From the NCBI GenBank assembly GCA_023436825.1, contig JAEZHS010000463.1, positions 1 to 6,835 of the forward strand: a DNA stretch of 6,835 nucleotides, written 5' to 3'. Origin of the DNA: Pseudomonadota bacterium (GTDB taxonomy: Bacteria; Pseudomonadota; Alphaproteobacteria; Reyranellales; Reyranellaceae). The notes below the pieces were generated by a model, which had not been told where the DNA came from, did no database searches, and saw only the letters and a program-made list of their open reading frames with translations. Position numbers and translations under genes: made by a program. This document shows, one piece after another, positions 5,660-6,835 of the stretch (position 1 is its first letter; each line of letters starts with the position of its first letter).

Positions 5660-6649
5660 ATGAGAGCGTTAATTCTACTGTGCCTGCTCGCGCTGCCGGT
5701 GGTTGCCCAGGCCCAGACGACTGGCCAAGCCGATGGCCAAGCCGGCGGCCAGACGGCCGGACCGGGAGCGGTGCCGCTGCCGCCCTGGTTCGTCGAGATC
5801 GACACCACCAAGAAAGGCGAGGTGGCGCGCGCCGACTTTCTGAAATACCGCATGAAGTCGTTCGACGATCTCGACGCCAACAAGGACGGCAAGATCTCGC
5901 TCGAGGAATTCCTCAAGCTGGCCGAGCCCCCATATTCCAGCGACCAACCGGGAGGGCCGAATCTCGAGGAACGCCGCAATCGCATCCGGGCCGCCTTCCA
6001 GAACCTCGACCTCAACAGCAGCGGCTTCATCGAACGCGCCGAGGCCGAGGCGCCGATCCAGTCGGAGTTCAATCAGTACGATACGGACCGGGACAACAAG
6101 ATCACCGAACCGGAGATCCGGCTGATCATGCAGCGGCTGCAGCAGCGGCAGATGGCCGAGCGGCAGCAGGCGGAGGCGGAGCGCCGCAAGGGACTGATGG
6201 CGCTGAACGACCTCATAGACATGCAGATGCGCGACGCCGACAAGCTCGACAAGAACAACGACGGCAAGATCAGCCAGCAGGAATATCTCGTCGCCGCGGG
6301 TCCGGCCGACGGCCCGCAGTCACAGAACCAGCTGCCGTACGAAATCCGCAAGAAGCTCGTGCTGATCAAGTTCAACGAGATCGACACCAACAAGGACGGC
6401 ATCATCGAGCGGCCTGAGCTGACGGCCTACTCGGTGAAGGAATTCCTGGAGACCGACACCAACAAGGATCGCTTCCTCGACCAGGAGGAGATCAAGAAGT
6501 TCCAGGAAGCCGAGGCTGCCAAGACGCAGGAGCTGATCAAGAAGATGCTGCCGCCGCCGGCGCCACCGCGGCCGGCACAGCCGCAGCAGCGTGCACCGGC
6601 GCCGGCGCCCTCCGCCCCAGCGCCGGGATTGCCGCAGCAGACGCGATAA
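5660..6649 (+). CDS. Exported multi-EF-hand calcium-binding protein
   Basis: 329 residues from ATG 5660 (an in-frame GTG at 5657 is the alternative). A Sec signal peptide is clear: MRALILLCLLALPVVAQAQ, with probable cleavage at AQA/QAQ near residue 18-19. A Gly/Gln-rich linker precedes six EF-hand loops of 12 residues: D72-E83 (DANKDGKISLEE), D117-E128, D141-E152, D197-E208, D242-E253 and D266-E277. A degenerate seventh begins at D48. Most loops follow D.[DN].[DNS]G.I...E; the third and sixth have Asn and Arg at the usual Gly position. A Gln/Arg/Glu-rich stretch (about 157-178) separates loops 3 and 4 and may be helical coiled coil. The tail from about 297 is Pro/Ala/Gln-rich. The protein should bind Ca2+ in the periplasm or outside the cell; its partner is unknown. 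A paralogue converges on it from the right across a long hairpin. Confidence 0.92.
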   Translation: MRALILLCLLALPVVAQAQTTGQADGQAGGQTAGPGAVPLPPWFVEIDTTKKGEVARADFLKYRMKSFDDLDANKDGKISLEEFLKLAEPPYSSDQPGGPNLEERRNRIRAAFQNLDLNSSGFIERAEAEAPIQSEFNQYDTDRDNKITEPEIRLIMQRLQQRQMAERQQAEAERRKGLMALNDLIDMQMRDADKLDKNNDGKISQQEYLVAAGPADGPQSQNQLPYEIRKKLVLIKFNEIDTNKDGIIERPELTAYSVKEFLETDTNKDRFLDQEEIKKFQEAEAAKTQELIKKMLPPPAPPRPAQPQQRAPAPAPSAPAPGLPQQTR

Positions 6650-6746
6650 GCGTACAGGCACGCTGTCATCCCGAGCGCAGCGAGGGACCTTTCCTGTTGC
6701 CGTAGAGGTCCCTCGCTACCCTCGGGATGACAGCGTGCCTGTATGC
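6650..6746. repeat. Long inverted repeat/hairpin between convergent paralogous genes
   Basis: Arms of 41 bp (6650-6690 and 6706-6746) match at 38 positions around a 15-nt loop. In RNA one of the three differences becomes a G-U pair (6652/6744). The arms begin directly after one stop codon (6649) and end at the other (6747). The inner part (GTCATCCCGAG...GAGGGACCT) resembles dispersed intergenic repeats that I recall from several bacterial genomes. No T-run follows on either strand, so it is not a standard intrinsic terminator, but such a stem could block or process both transcripts and protect their 3' ends. Confidence 0.85.
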
Positions 6747-6835
6747 TTACCGCGTCCCCTGCGGCAATCCGGTCGGTGGGCCCGACGGCGCCGGCGCCGG
6801 TGCGCGCTGCTGCGGCTGTGTCGGCCGCGGAGGCG
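6747..6835 (-). CDS. C-terminus of a second EF-hand-type paralogue, rest beyond the right edge
   Basis: Read on the minus strand, 28 complete codons precede a TAA at 6749-6747. They encode PPRPTQPQQRAPAPAPSG, then PPTGLPQGTR. This matches the last 28 residues of the EF-hand protein at 23 positions, without gaps, and the DNA matches at 75 of 87 bases including the stop. About half of the differing codons are synonymous, so both copies look maintained as coding sequence. The region seen is only the Pro/Ala/Gln tail; EF-hand loops are expected upstream, outside the window, but are not visible here. Confidence 0.8.
   Translation of the reverse strand, partial: PPRPTQPQQRAPAPAPSGPPTGLPQGTR

Noticed and set aside
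5535..5660. A 41-codon plus-strand frame whose TGA overlaps the ATG of the EF-hand gene
   Set aside because: The TGATG overlap could suggest translational coupling, but there is no Shine-Dalgarno before 5535, the peptide has no family resemblance, and the EF-hand gene has its own ribosome binding site.
6650..6746. CRISPR array or insertion-sequence end
   Set aside because: There is one inverted pair rather than spaced direct repeats, no transposase is present, and the symmetry continues into two paralogous genes.
1..6835. tRNA, rRNA, riboswitch or large noncoding RNA
   Set aside because: No cloverleaf, rRNA segment or familiar riboswitch core was recognised on either strand, and no gene-free stretch exceeds 300 bases.

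Overview
The window is G+C-rich DNA with densely packed genes. ArgB, peptide deformylase and a PF09859-type oxygenase look alphaproteobacterial; the broad Rhodospirillales/Hyphomicrobiales range (Reyranella-like) is only an impression. There are six protein genes with both ends inside the window (656-2380, 2695-3264, 3305-4219, 4339-5010, 5044-5517, 5660-6649). Two genes are cut by the window edges, and one gene remnant (a globin) is present.

Positions 1-2541 read on the minus strand, look somewhat less G+C-rich by eye, and resemble an accessory segment. It carries a large protein with a C-terminal SLT-type (lytic transglycosylase) domain, preceded by two near-identical 29-residue repeats and a long Pro/Gly-rich stretch. 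Downstream is the start of a predicted exported protein or lipoprotein that runs off the left edge. Each gene has its own promoter-like sequence of the same design: an AT-rich dyad touching the -35, a TTGA core, 17 bp, then TATC(A/G)T. The right border of the segment falls inside a globin gene: about 120 bp of a globin 5' end, with two apparent frameshifts, lie just downstream of def, and globin similarity stops abruptly at about 2542.

Positions 2695-4219 hold argB (N-acetylglutamate kinase, arginine synthesis) followed 40 bp later by def (peptide deformylase), co-oriented on the minus strand and probably co-transcribed; the globin remnant was the next gene in that row. A strong hairpin with a T-run on the argB strand sits in the argB leader, in the space shared with the divergent oxygenase gene.

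Positions 4339-5517 hold a 2-oxoglutarate/Fe(II) oxygenase (plus strand) converging on a small SpoIIAA/STAS-like cytoplasmic protein (minus strand).

Positions 5660-6835 hold an exported protein with six EF-hand calcium loops and a Pro/Ala/Gln tail. It converges on a second copy of itself: the last 89 bases of the window encode, on the minus strand, a C-terminus that matches at 23 of 28 residues. Between the two stop codons is a nearly perfect 41-bp inverted repeat with a 15-nt loop, and the mirror symmetry continues without gaps into both coding regions. This inverted pair of paralogues, and the accessory segment bounded by a broken globin gene, are the most unusual parts of the window.
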